Translations under genes and position numbers: made by a program
Assembly (NCBI GenBank): GCA_963693305.1
Contig: OY855914.1
Location: 26,522,972 to 26,586,971, forward strand
Length of the DNA stretch: 64,000 bases
Direction: 5' to 3'
From: Meandrina meandrites
Taxonomy: Eukaryota > Cnidaria > Anthozoa > Scleractinia > Meandrinidae
Shown: piece after piece, positions 1 through 10,800 of the stretch
Layout: each line of letters starts with the position of its first letter
How positions within the stretch are numbered: position 1 is the stretch's first letter
Notes under the pieces: model-generated
Told to the model about the DNA's origin: nothing
The model's input: only the letters and a program-made list of their open reading frames with translations
Databases searched by the model: none

Positions 1-179
1 CCTACATAAAAACACTCTGAAAGCTTTTACATGCTCTATTCATACAAACTTGAATCTTAGGTGTATCTGTTAAAAAAATATATATACAAATTTTGTTTTT
101 CCTGACGTTCTTCCCATGAGATAATGTCATAAAATAACTAAAAGAAATAAACTATTAAAACCTATTTGAACAGTGTTTA

Positions 180-1325
180 CATGATGGCTCCCTCCTGGGT
201 TTCAACGTCAATATCAATGTTCTTAAAGTCACAAAAGGCTTTCCTTCTAGCTCTTGAACCTCTTAGGCAGATTAGTGCGGATCTTAGTAAAGCGAAGGAT
301 GTCCTTGCTCTTATCCAGGAGATTGTTTTAGCATAATGTTCTCCTTTCTTGATGGAGATCAGCTGCGCCAGTCTGGAATGGTATTGCAAGCACTCGTTTC
401 CCATGCCGCCTGTTGACGTGAAAATAAGGGGTGTAAAAGTTCCTTGTTCGATATCCAAAACCCTCCTCGCGTAAAGGCGCTTCTTCTCGTTCTCATGATT
501 GCGGTATATCTGTTGGAGCTCTAGGTCCCTATACGAATCAGCATTAGGGTGACAAACCCTCACGTCAAAGAATGCTGATCGTTGGTTCTCCCAGAACCCG
601 CGCGCATGAATATCCAATCTCGCATCTGGAGCTCGATTAGAACCTCTTCCCAGCTGTTCACCCGAGATATCTTGCAGGACAGGCTCGATCTCAACATCGG
701 TACAAACCATATTCAGGAGTTCGGCTTCTAAGTCCCTCAGCTCATTGTGACGTTGGGTAACGAACCCACCTCTCTTGCATATCATTGCGTGGTCCACTGT
801 AAAAGCATCACCGCATACACAGGTGGAAGGGATTTCGTCAACCGGCCAATCGTAGCGCAGTTTGATTGCATCGCGGAACTCTCTCTTATTTAGATTGAAA
901 CCCATTTCACGAAGGGGGAGTACCGTCAGCCAAACAGATGACCCTTTTTCCGCAGCAAGGTCAAGTGCCCGTTGGACTTTCTGTGGGGCTACTCCTCTGA
1001 TATGCTCTGCCCTGTCTTGGAGCACCGTTGCTCTCTCACTCCTCATTGCCTGTTGTAGTGGCTTGACCAAAGAATCATCCGGCATCTGATGGGATTGAGC
1101 CACGATCTGTTGGACCAGCGGGATGGTAACTTTGACGGAGGAGGATTGCTCAAGATTTGCGTCGAGACACGGGTTTGTCATCCCAAGCCCCCCTAGACGG
1201 ACTGGCAGTGCTAGGATGTCCCTGTCCAGCCGAGTGCACCTATGCTCCGTAATTGCAGGGATGAGCACCTTAGATATGGCATTCTCCAAAGGCTCCAATA
1301 ATTCTTGAATATCAGGCAAAGTTCT
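180..1325 (-). mobile_element. 5'-truncated retroelement ORF: end of reverse transcriptase plus restriction-like endonuclease domain
   Basis: An open frame of about 380 codons reads on the minus strand and stops at 177-179. It begins in material like the region after the catalytic core of R2-type reverse transcriptases ([10 protein letters not shown] near 1185). It then has a zinc-binding pattern CxCG...HxxxC (near 795-825) and a PD-x-LDI...FFDVRV arrangement (near 560-640) typical of a restriction-like endonuclease, whose order after the RT matches RLE-type non-LTR retrotransposons. The catalytic RT motifs are absent, because the frame upstream dissolves into an (AAT)n tract; the Met at 1466 lies in that tract and is not a real start. 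This is a dead 3' fragment. The exact clade is not settled; another retroelement class with a similar C-terminus is possible. Confidence 0.75.
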
Positions 1326-1334
1326 CAAAAATAA

Positions 1335-1343
1335 TATATATAA

Positions 1344-1411
<68 letters not shown>

Positions 1412-1475
1412 TTACAATAACAAAAAATAATAATAATGATAATAACAAGAAAAATAACAACAACAATAATAATAC
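1335..1475. repeat. (AAT)n-rich microsatellite
   Basis: Imperfect AAT/AAC trinucleotide tract bordering the retroelement fragment. The interrupted part at 1411-1475 and the following 35 bases are nearly repeated at 51901-52000, so tract and flank spread together as a repeat unit. Confidence 0.9.
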
Positions 1476-1756
1476 AGTCCAACCCCCATTATATTAAGCG
1501 ACGAGTTACTAAATTCCCGAAACTGTTGTCAGTGTAACGCTGTAAATAAAACCCTTTTTATGCTCACTATCTCGAAGGCTATTTCAATTAAACTACTTTA
1601 CGATTGATTCCAGCCAACAGTCGAGTTATGTTTGATAGAGCGCAAAACTAAAATGACAATCTGATGGGATAATTATTTCAGTGGCCATGAGACATGGCCG
1701 CTTTTAATTCAAAGTTCATTAATAAATAATTACTTGTAACAATATGACAATCTTTA

Positions 1757-1783
1757 GTACCAACTGAGCATCGCACCGGTATC

Positions 1784-1817
<34 letters not shown>

Positions 1818-1995
1818 TGATTTGTTTCAGGCTTCTTTATTCCAGTTGCTTAAATTGGAAATTCACTGCGAAGATCACATATCACCTTAATATATATCCG
1901 CAGTTCACATTTGAATCATTTCATATACATTACAATTAGTAGAGGGGACTTTTCCCCTCAGCTACTCCTTTTGACACGTTAATAAAGTTAATAAA

Positions 1996-2044
<49 letters not shown>
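1757..2044 (+). mobile_element. tRNA-derived SINE with (TTA)n tail
   Basis: A tRNA-like head with a B-box match (GGGTTCGAATCCC near 1795-1807) is followed by a non-tRNA body with a short hairpin and ends in a TTA microsatellite (about 1997-2044). This head-body-tail layout is that of a Pol III SINE. The head does not fold as an intact tRNA. Confidence 0.75.
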
Positions 2045-2045
<1 letters not shown>

Positions 2046-2701
2046 CACTAATCTATTGTGAGAGGTCTCAAAGGTCGAAATTATCAGACAGCAGCAATCA
2101 ACACACCTTTACCCCTATCTATGCTGGACATCTCCCATCTTATGTAAACTAAACACAATACAAGAATAGTAAGCATAAAAACTTTTATTTGCAAGCAAAT
2201 AAATTCATTTAAACAGCCACCTCTATTAAGCGGCCGCGGCCACCTTCCTGCTGCCCCGATGAGCGTTCTTCTATTGTTTTTCCCCTATTCAGCGGCCAGT
2301 AAGAATGTAATATACGATGTCTGGCTTTGTTTTCAAACAACGTCAGCCAGATAAGCTTGCGCTTTTTTTTGGTCGATCTTGCGATCATAGCTGGAGTGAC
2401 TTTTAGGCCAATATAAACCTATAGCTATTATTTTCCAGAATTGAAACACCACTTCTGTTTGAATAGTTTGTTCCCTGAAATTTGCTTCCTCCTGTTTTTT
2501 TTTTTTTTTTTTCATTATTCCCTTAACTTTAGTGGTCGATCTTAATAATTTGCCTGCCTTTAACTTGTCTGTTGGGTAATTCCTGCTTTTCTAATAAAGT
2601 GCCTTTTGAGTTCTCTCAAGGCATGCACTCCAAAGATGTTACTCTATAACTGGAACATATTTCGCATGTAATCAAGTTTGGAACTATATTGAAAAAGGCA
2701 G

Positions 2702-3454
2702 TTAAAGTGTATACGATATGGAAAATATTTCCAGCTTATTTGAAAGGCCTTTCAAAAGTCAGCAGAATGGCGCTATCTTTTTGCGTTTCAGAGATATTGG
2801 CATTTTTGTATTATGCAAATTAGATCAGTGATGACGTCATAAGGTTTGCAACTTCAAAATGGTAAAATACTGAATAAACAATATCTCTAAAACTATTAAA
2901 GCAGTGTTCTTGAAACTTGGCACCACAAATGTGCATCACGAAAGAAACAAAATGACACCCTAAGGGCTGTTGCCATGACAACCGTTTGGCCACTGGTGCT
3001 GTCTCAATAAAAACTGAAATTCCCAGTTTTGTCTTAAACCTAGGACCATCTAGCGCAGTCAATCCGATGATGGGAATTAAGACAATATGGGAACTATGTC
3101 TGTTCCAAGCAGGGTCTTTGTCTCACTTAAGAGGTTACAAATGGGGATATTTGTTTGTTTGACATAGAGAGACTGGAGCTAAGGGGTCATTTTGTTCCTT
3201 AAGTGATGCACATTTGTGGTGCCAAGTTTCAAGAACACTGCTTAAATACTTGCAGAGATATGTTTTATTCAGTATTTTACCATATTCTAGTTGCAAATCT
3301 TATGATGTCATCACTGATCTAATTTGCATAATACAAAAATGCCAATATCTCTGAAAGGAAAAAAGATATTTCAAAAAGAAAAACGCTATTTTTCTGTATT
3401 TCGAAAGGCCTTTCAAATAAGCAGAAAATGTTTTTCATGTCATATACACTTTAA
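2702..3454. mobile_element. Long foldback DNA element with TTAA ends
   Basis: The two halves are near-reverse complements over roughly 280-300 bases each, with a short non-palindromic centre. The outer bases are TTAA followed by AGTGTATA on the left, and TATACACT followed by TTAA on the right, so the body is 2706-3450 with a TTAA target duplication, as for piggyBac-type elements. No transposase is encoded. A diverged relative lies at 52001-52788 and shares internal sequence, for example around CTTGGCACCA. Confidence 0.8.
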
Positions 3455-3525
3455 AGATAAATAAACGCGAAGAATGTTCAAGGGTCCCGTCTCCCTTTCA
3501 AACTGACTGCAGTCGAAAATATGGC

Positions 3526-4384
3526 CTAATCGTAGGGCCATCCTTTTATACTACCACCTTTATAATAAGGGTTGAAAGGTGGTGCTGATGCTTGAGCTTG
3601 GTCATAAATGGGTGGTGGCATTTCAATTCTTGTAGCGTGCATAGGAATACCAGACTCACGACCGTTCGCAAAATATGATGTAGGAGGAGCGTTAGTCACT
3701 GTAGCAGGGGCCAGAGGAGCCACTGGTTGGCTGATGGGTCGGTTATTAGAAGTTGTCTTTTTGATTTTGTATTTGGTGACAATATAAACAACAGCAAAAG
3801 CTATAACAGCTATCGTCCCCAGGACAATACCAAGGATGGCTCCACCAGACAGTCCACCATTGTCATCATCATTATCATTGGGGAATCGCTGCTTCCAGGA
3901 GCTCTTGTGCCTGCAGAAAAAGGTTTGTTGTGAGGATACGTTTTGGAGAGTTTGTGGCCGGGTAGGAGCATAAACAATGTGATAACTAACTCTTATGGCG
4001 TATAAAGCACTCAAGGATTATTTTGTACAAATGACGTCTTTAATTTCAAAATCGGCCAATATGGATTTTTTGAAATGTCAGAAACTTGTCAATTAAAGCG
4101 ATTGGAACATAATAGCTTAAAGAACGGACGAAAACTACGAGGCTCAGATAAACCGACTTTGTTTTCCACCGTAACAGGTGTTGATATCAGCGCAGTATTT
4201 TTTGGAAAGTGGTGCGTTGTTCTTGTCTCTAACGCACCAATAGCATCCCACCACTCCGTCACATGACCCTGAATCTGTCTTCTTGTTGCATTGTGGGTCA
4301 AAACATTTCTCTGAGCCACGTACTGAAGGATCATTGACTTTTTCAGATGACACAACGGTCGCTGGTACAGGACAAATAGAAATG
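3526..4384 (-). pseudogene. CACHD1-like: Copy A: orphan exons 13-14 of a CACHD1-like gene
   Basis: Only the last two exons of the family are present: exon 13 (4384-4154), with the cysteine-rich segment containing CYWCVRDKNN, and exon 14 (3910-3526), with a short acidic stalk, one hydrophobic helix and an 80-residue tail carrying PPIY. Nothing resembling exons 1-12 lies between here and the 3' end of copy B at 7838. The usual exon 13 donor is changed; a donor two codons further on shifts the phase to 2, and exon 14 is open in exactly that shifted frame, so the pair still reads through. It is either a truncated duplicate or an alternative distal 3' cassette for copy B, since the exon 12 phase of B would fit. 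Confidence 0.75.
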
Positions 4385-4484
4385 CTGCGAAGAAAAAAAA
4401 AAAGCGGTAAAGCAACCACGGAAGTATTGTGTGGCATTCCATAAAGTAGTGTCAGTATATCACATTTACCATCATTTCCTTGCA

Positions 4485-6258
4485 AAAGACCAACTTTGTT
4501 TTTGGAAGTACGCGCGTAAAGCTATCCCAATTGGTACTGTTAGAGTAACTATTCCATGCAGAAACTGTTCCATATCAGCATACAATATTCTTGATCTGTA
4601 GTAATGCCATTTGCTCAGAAACTTCATTCTAATAATCTTTCCTCATACCTCCATCATTTCTCCTTCGAATGTATTCATTCCTTTGTCCATGTGCTATTTC
4701 TCTATTTTTTATAGTTCCAATATCAAAAGTTGTGTATATGCATAATAATAAGCGATTTTTACCTTGCATTAGACGACTGGTTGAATGGTGCTGTAGTTAT
4801 ACATCGTATTTCAAGTAAATTTAATTCAACTTACCTCACTGGCAGCGTTATTGTGACGCAAGTTGAACAAGTATCTTTTCCTAGTGTCCAAAAATAAACT
4901 TGCTGTAGCGTTTTCGTAACAGCAAAAAAATACGCTGAGACGTTTTTTTTTTTTTTTTTTTTTTTTTTTTTCAGTAATAGCTTTGACGATGTACACACAC
5001 ACACACACAGAGACGGCCCAGGGGTTGTATTCGACCCCCGTAACATTGATGTTAGCGATTGCGTTACCGTTTATATGCTTCGAAAATTGAACTATAACGG
5101 CTTACGTTATAGTTTGCCCTGCGTTATTTTGACGTCGCTGTGTTTCTGGAGTGGGCTTATCAGGCTTATAAATGCAACTCGCCGACACTAGATGGCTTTA
5201 AACCCAATTTAGGAACACAAAGACGTCGGAATATAACGCAATTTCTCTTATTTAAAATTATTTTCGATATGTAGTATTTAAAGACATTTTCAAAGCATTC
5301 TCATACATTGTCCTTTTAACCGGCTGAAAACGTAACGCAGTTGCCAGCATCAAATTACGCCACGTTGATTGTATACAACGTCTGGGCATGCCTCGCAACG
5401 AGAAGAACAAAATTTCCAGAAAAATTCCATGGATGAGTGTTGTTACTATTCGATGGATCACGCTAGTTTTGTTTCCGGTTGAGGGGTTTATACCTTTCTT
5501 TCCACTTTAAGCTATCATTCAGCTTCTTATCTGATTTTCACATTACGCAAAACATTGGCTACTATAAAAATACTCAGCCGAAGTTTGAACGTGGCAAGGG
5601 ATGTACGCGTTTAGTTTTAACGTGACTTTAATAAAGTAGTTAGTTCTTTTGTCTCCTTTTATTTCTAATAGGATAAGAATAACGCGTTAACAACGATATT
5701 ACCTACTTCTTAAACCTCCATACTCCTATCAAACAAAAATACGGAGAAACTTCCATATAAAAGTTTTCAAATCACTGTAAAAGGAAATTTGCTTTCTATT
5801 ATTACATCCTCCTTTTGATATCCTTGCTCGAAGTCGAAAAAATATATTAAACTTAAAAAGAAAAATGTTGTCAGACACTGCAGATTATTTACTAATGAAC
5901 TTTATGCATAAGCAGGGAAAATAGCGTTAAATTAAACGATGCTATTTCGCGACGCCGTGGAACCCACTGTTGTGTTTCTTGTTGGCTACTTGTGAATGAA
6001 ACTAAACTAAGGAAAATTATGGTCGCAGAACTTCAATTTATTCTATTTAACATAGCAGCATATGAAACAGGAAAACGCATTTGTATGAAAAGTACAAGTT
6101 GTGTCAAGTTGTGTTGTTGGAGAATTATACAACCCCTGCATGCATAAGAAGAAAACAAGAAAAACACTAAACGTTTTACCAAAATAATACTTAAATGCTA
6201 AAACATAACTTAAATGATACAATTCAACCTTTAGCCTATTTTAGAGGCTACATATTTC
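4485..6258. other. Intergenic stretch without a supported gene
   Basis: Contains a long poly-T run (about 4942-4970), a short CA repeat (about 4993-5008) and a small hairpin at about 5091-5113. The short ORFs here have no recognisable domain and no paralogous counterpart. Confidence 0.6.
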
Positions 6259-6433
6259 ATGCAAAAGTAGCCTGTGTACAGCCGTCCGCTCCCCTCAAAA
6301 AAAATCGGGGAGGGACGTCTGTGTAATGGGTTCGCTAATCGTGTTCCGGAATTATTTAGCATAAATTAAAATTCTAGTAATTTCCGCTGATCGAAACCTT
6401 AAACGCGCGGGCTCGTGCTATTTAAATTCGAAT

Positions 6434-6604
6434 ATGGCGTCGGAAGCGTGGTCGAACGCAAATTTTCACCGGGCGATTGACAGTGTATGTGAGGTTTTTA
6501 GAGTTTCTTCGCTCTATCCAGAACAAGAAGAATGTTTAAAAGCAATTTTGCAAGGAAAAGATGTGTATGCGACTCTAAGCCTTCGTACAAATTGTTTACT
6601 TTAG
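6434..6604 (+). pseudogene. RecQ-like helicase N-terminal fragment inside the TIR element
   Basis: A 56-codon ORF from an ATG at 6434 contains SLYPEQEECLKAILQGKDVY, which matches the region just before the Walker A motif of RecQ-family DEAD-like helicases (aromatic, Gln-rich 'Q motif' and 'GKDV'). The frame breaks off where the P-loop should begin and ends seven codons later at TAG (6602-6604). The rest of the helicase was lost by internal deletion. Identification rests on a short match, so confidence is moderate. Confidence 0.6.
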
Positions 6605-7293
6605 TTTTGCTCGGCCATTCAACTCGAACTTGAACGGATGTTTTCGTGTTGACGTTTTGATCTTCGCACGTCTCATCATTGATCGGCAATTCGCGATCGA
6701 TCGATTGTGCGATCGGGGAAACAGCAACTGTTGGGCTATCAATCCCTTGTCCTCCTTGTTCCCTGTACGGAGTAGATGTCATGAGTGGAATTCTGCCGCA
6801 GGCCTGAGGACGTTCTGGCGATCGTCCATCCTGCAATGCAACACGCTTCGCAGGCTGAATATCGCTTTCAAAGAGGGCGAGAGAACATGTCTTTGTTGTC
6901 ATTCTTTTATCACTTTCTTCAGAACTTGCGCCATTCCACGAAATGGAGTAAATCGGTCGCAAAGAGGCATTCACATCCCTTAAGTTGGAAAGAAGTGCTC
7001 TCCTTTTCTTTAATTTTCCGAGGCAAGACTTGCAAATGTAGGAAGATTTTAGATCCACTCTAAAATCCAGTGACAAGATTTCCGACCAGATTTTTGTCTC
7101 CATTCTTTATAATAACAATGCTACATAGCACACATGTACTCACGAGTGACCCGACTGACATCATGGAGAAAACATCTTGTTTTGAAAGGCCGTAGTAGAA
7201 AAGCAATCGAAGATTTAAGCGATTCCCCGGCGATTTACGAGGTGATTTTCCCGCATGTTTCTTGGATCCCGCGGAGTTTGGCGGATGAACCAA
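6498..7293 (-). CDS. Transposon-carried ORF with CxxC zinc-finger-like start (possibly two exons)
   Basis: A 201-codon frame (7103-6498) has SYICKSCLGKLKKR near its start, a CxxC knuckle followed by basic residues, then a low-complexity polar region. Its last ~30 codons are antisense to the helicase fragment and are probably not genuine. Upstream, 7293-7143 is open and ends at a good donor (GTGAGT), with an acceptor-like AAAG before 7104, so a two-exon gene is plausible. It lies wholly inside the TIR element and points inward from the right end. I do not recognise the protein beyond a DNA-binding-like look. Confidence 0.4.
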
Positions 7294-7837
7294 TTACAAC
7301 ACGGAAAATGTCTTACGTAATGCAGATCAGTATAACAGCCAATCAGCGTACTTTCCCTACATTCCGGGAAAACCACCCGCAGCGCGGAACACGATTAGCG
7401 AACCCATTACACAGACGTCCCTCCCCGATTTTTTTTTGAGGGGAGCGGACGGCTGTACACAGGCTAATGCAAAAGCAAAAATGCATTATTTTGAAAAAAA
7501 AAAAATCACTTAGGATAACCAAATTAATGCTTAAATAAGGGTAGCGCATCAAGAAAAAAAAAATATTTGTTTAAAAATTTGTTATCTACAATCCATCTTA
7601 ATTTTTGTATCCAGCTTTGGTTTATAAAGTCCAATGTTACTTCTTTGTTGAGTTAAAACTTGGTAAGCTATTATATTGAGGTTTTATTCACTTGAAGGAA
7701 ATTTATACATTATCAAAAATTGTACTCAGTACCTTTAAACCTACCATATCGTTATTAATTTACTGTTTATGTGCTTTTTGGCATTTTCGCTTTGCCTAGA
7801 ATAGCGAAACACAAAGGACAATTTGTTTTGTTAATGT

Positions 7838-10800
7838 CTAGTATCCAATAGCATCCAGGTTATAATAACCTTTACGAGGAGGTGCTGATGCCGTAGGCGA
7901 CATCGCCTGGTCATAACTCGGTGGCATAGCAAAGCTCGTAGCGTGCATGGGAAGACCAGGCTCGGGGCCGTACGGAGGATATGCCGGAGAGTGCACATTG
8001 TAAATCACCGTGGGATTCTGAGCAGCCACTGACCGGCTAACAGTCTGGTTATTTGTGAGTCGCTTTCTGTTGCTGCATTTATAGACGATAATGAAAAATA
8101 TAATAACAGCAGCAACTTGACCCAGAACAATACCAGCGATGGCTCCACCAGGCAACCCACCCTTGTCGTCATCGTCATCGTCGTCGTCGGTGTCTATTGT
8201 AATATTGCTTCCAGGAGCTCTTGTGCCTGAGGAAACAAACAGAGTAATATCCACGCATTTTAACCAATCAAATCATTGCATTTGATCATCGCAAGAAAAT
8301 TGCCATGGCTACCGGAAATTGAACTAAATAATGCTGGCAACAATTGCCTTGCAATCGTATTGGGAGACTCGGAAGTCATACAAAACGAAACATGCTAAGC
8401 CACATGCCCCATAGTGGTACTGTCAACATTTAGAGGTGTAAAGGGGCGGGTCTCAATTATTGTTCTGTGCCAGTGTTTACATGATTACAGATTCTTATAT
8501 CTGTCTTCTCTGACTATAGCTACTGAGACGAAGTACGAGCAACAAACCTTCTTTTCCACCATAACAGTAATTTATATCAGCGCAGTATTCCTTGGAAAGT
8601 GGAGCGTTGTTCTTGTCTCTAACGCACCAATAGCATCCCACCACTCCGTCACATGACCCTGAATCTGTCTTGTTGTTGCATTGTGGGTCAAAACATTTCT
8701 CTAAGCCACTTACTGAAGGATCATTGACTTTTTCAGAAGGGACGACAGTCGCTGGTACAGGACAAAGAGAAATGCTGCGAAGAAAAAAGCACACACAGGT
8801 TCATGGGGCATTCCATGGAGTATCACATTTACCATCGTTTCCTTGTCACCTTCGCTGCCGTTGTTTGAGCTCGTCACGCAACGCCCTCCCCCTCCCCCCC
8901 CCCCCCCCCTCCCACCAACGGCTGCTTAATCATGAATCAGTTGCTTTGACCGGGGGGGTCACTCCCATATATGGGCTATATAGGTATGTGCCGCTGGATA
9001 GGGTATGGTTTTTGAGGTTCTCGGTCCTTAAATAGGGTATCATTTTTGCTCCTTTTGGCTTTGTGTTCCCGGCGTTATCCTTAGATAGGGTACCTAAATT
9101 CTATCAGCTAAAATAAATGCCCAACTAAACGTAACAAATACAAATGGTCTGTTTAAACTATAAACTATCCGTTCAACTAGTGGCAAAGCGATTTTGTAAA
9201 GATTTGTGTTTTGCCGTGTACGGTTAGCCGTTATTTGGATCTTCACCCAACGCTTCTCCTTTCCTTTAATAGGGTGTCATTTTTCGGGTTTGGGCCTTAA
9301 AAAGGGTAACAATTTTCGTTTTCTTTATCCTTAAATAGGGTCAGGGTTTAAGAACCTTCGTGGCACACCCCTATACGAAATTTATGAGAGTACCCCCCCC
9401 CCCCCCCCCCCGGGTTGCTTTGATACCAATCGGCAAAAACGTGACAGTTACTGTTAACCGAAAAGATGTTATATTGCTTCAAATCTTGCGCTTTGAATCC
9501 TGTTGTACTTGGAATTATTTTTTTTGGAAATAAGGAATCATATCAGATGTGTTTTATTTAGGTAACTCTTTGTTTTATTCGATGTCTGGTGCGTGTCAAA
9601 TTCAAAAGGCGGAGAACTAGCGTCCGTTTGATGATGAAGACACCAGGGCAACGATTAGACAAAATTTATGATTGGTTTAGTCGGCCAGTTTTTGGTGCGA
9701 CTGGCTCAGAAAAATGTGAGCTGTGATTGGCTAAATTGCGGAAAGAAATGTGGTTCAGGTTTAAGCAGCCATTTATGGGGGGGGGGGGGGGGGGGGGGGA
9801 GCATTGCGTGACGAGCCAAAACAACGGCTGCGAGGAGACTAATCATTTCCTTGCAAGAGACACATTTTCAGGTGACACAACGGTCGCTGACAGAGGACAA
9901 ATAGTAATACAGCGAAGAAAAAGATAAGACATCTTTTTTTGACCTTGTAACATTTTTCATGCAACAATGTCGACCAGTCCTCACTCGACAGTCCTATTCT
10001 ACTTTTTTATCTTACTTGCTGGCTGGAAACTCGCTTCTACAGTAATGGAAGTCAAGCCGCGATGAGCATGGGCACTGGCATGTTAATCCCTGCACATTGG
10101 AGCATTCTTTGTTACTGGAACATATGCAAGACTGGGAGAAACAGGAGCTGTCACGTGGTTTGATTCCTGTTGATAGGAAGCATTTTAACAATGCGGAGTG
10201 TGTCTAGGTGCAAGCCTATAAAGAGATCCCAGAAACATGAAGGCACGGTAATCAGTCGAAATCAAAGAAACAGGTAGCACCTTTTGCTCGTGATGATATA
10301 AAAAGCTTACACTAGGCCTCTCTACGTTTTTCGTTACAAATGCATGATGAACAGGAATTTAATCTAGTTTAATTTTAGCGAAATGCGATTGAATTTAAGA
10401 GGAAACAATATAGGCAAAAACGAATTAATAAAAGCTACTAAACAAGCTTCGCATAAGCAAATGAAGATTAAACTGTAGTTTCTCGTTAGCAAGAGTAAGA
10501 TAAGGATTTTGAAAAACGCAGCACAACACGTTGTAAAGACATGTTTCGACATGACTTACGCCATCTTCAATCTACTGAACAATTAAAATCTGAAGGCTAT
10601 ATGTATACCCAAGCCTCAACTACAAAAATAGATATAATGTAAGACGTTGCAGAGTGCCAGGTACCGTTTGACACAAGTGTGAGATTCAAAAGAGATTTAA
10701 TAAAACAAAAGACATGGCTTTAATGAAGATCAAATAACTGTTTAACTATTATCCCACCGAAAGGACATGCAACGCATATTTCTTACCCAAAAACGCATTG

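Larger units (their letters stand above)
6259..7475. mobile_element. 1.2-kb TIR DNA transposon with 9-bp target duplication
   Basis: Terminal inverted repeats of about 80 bp start TAGCCTGTGTACAG (6268) and end in its complement (7466). The flanks carry the direct repeat ATGCAAAAG at 6259-6267 and 7467-7475. The matching places downstream of copies C (about 22080-22105) and E (about 56672-56700) lack the element, which gives empty sites and confirms the boundaries. Inside are a truncated RecQ-like helicase start on the plus strand and a zinc-finger-like ORF on the minus strand, so this looks like an internally deleted derivative of a larger element. The 9-bp duplication suits MULE-like or related superfamilies, but there is no transposase to decide. 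Confidence 0.85.

Noticed and set aside
1335..1466. N-terminal part of the 429-codon ORF as a membrane segment (Ile/Leu/Phe-rich)
   Set aside because: It is the translation of an (AAT)n microsatellite, not a transmembrane domain.
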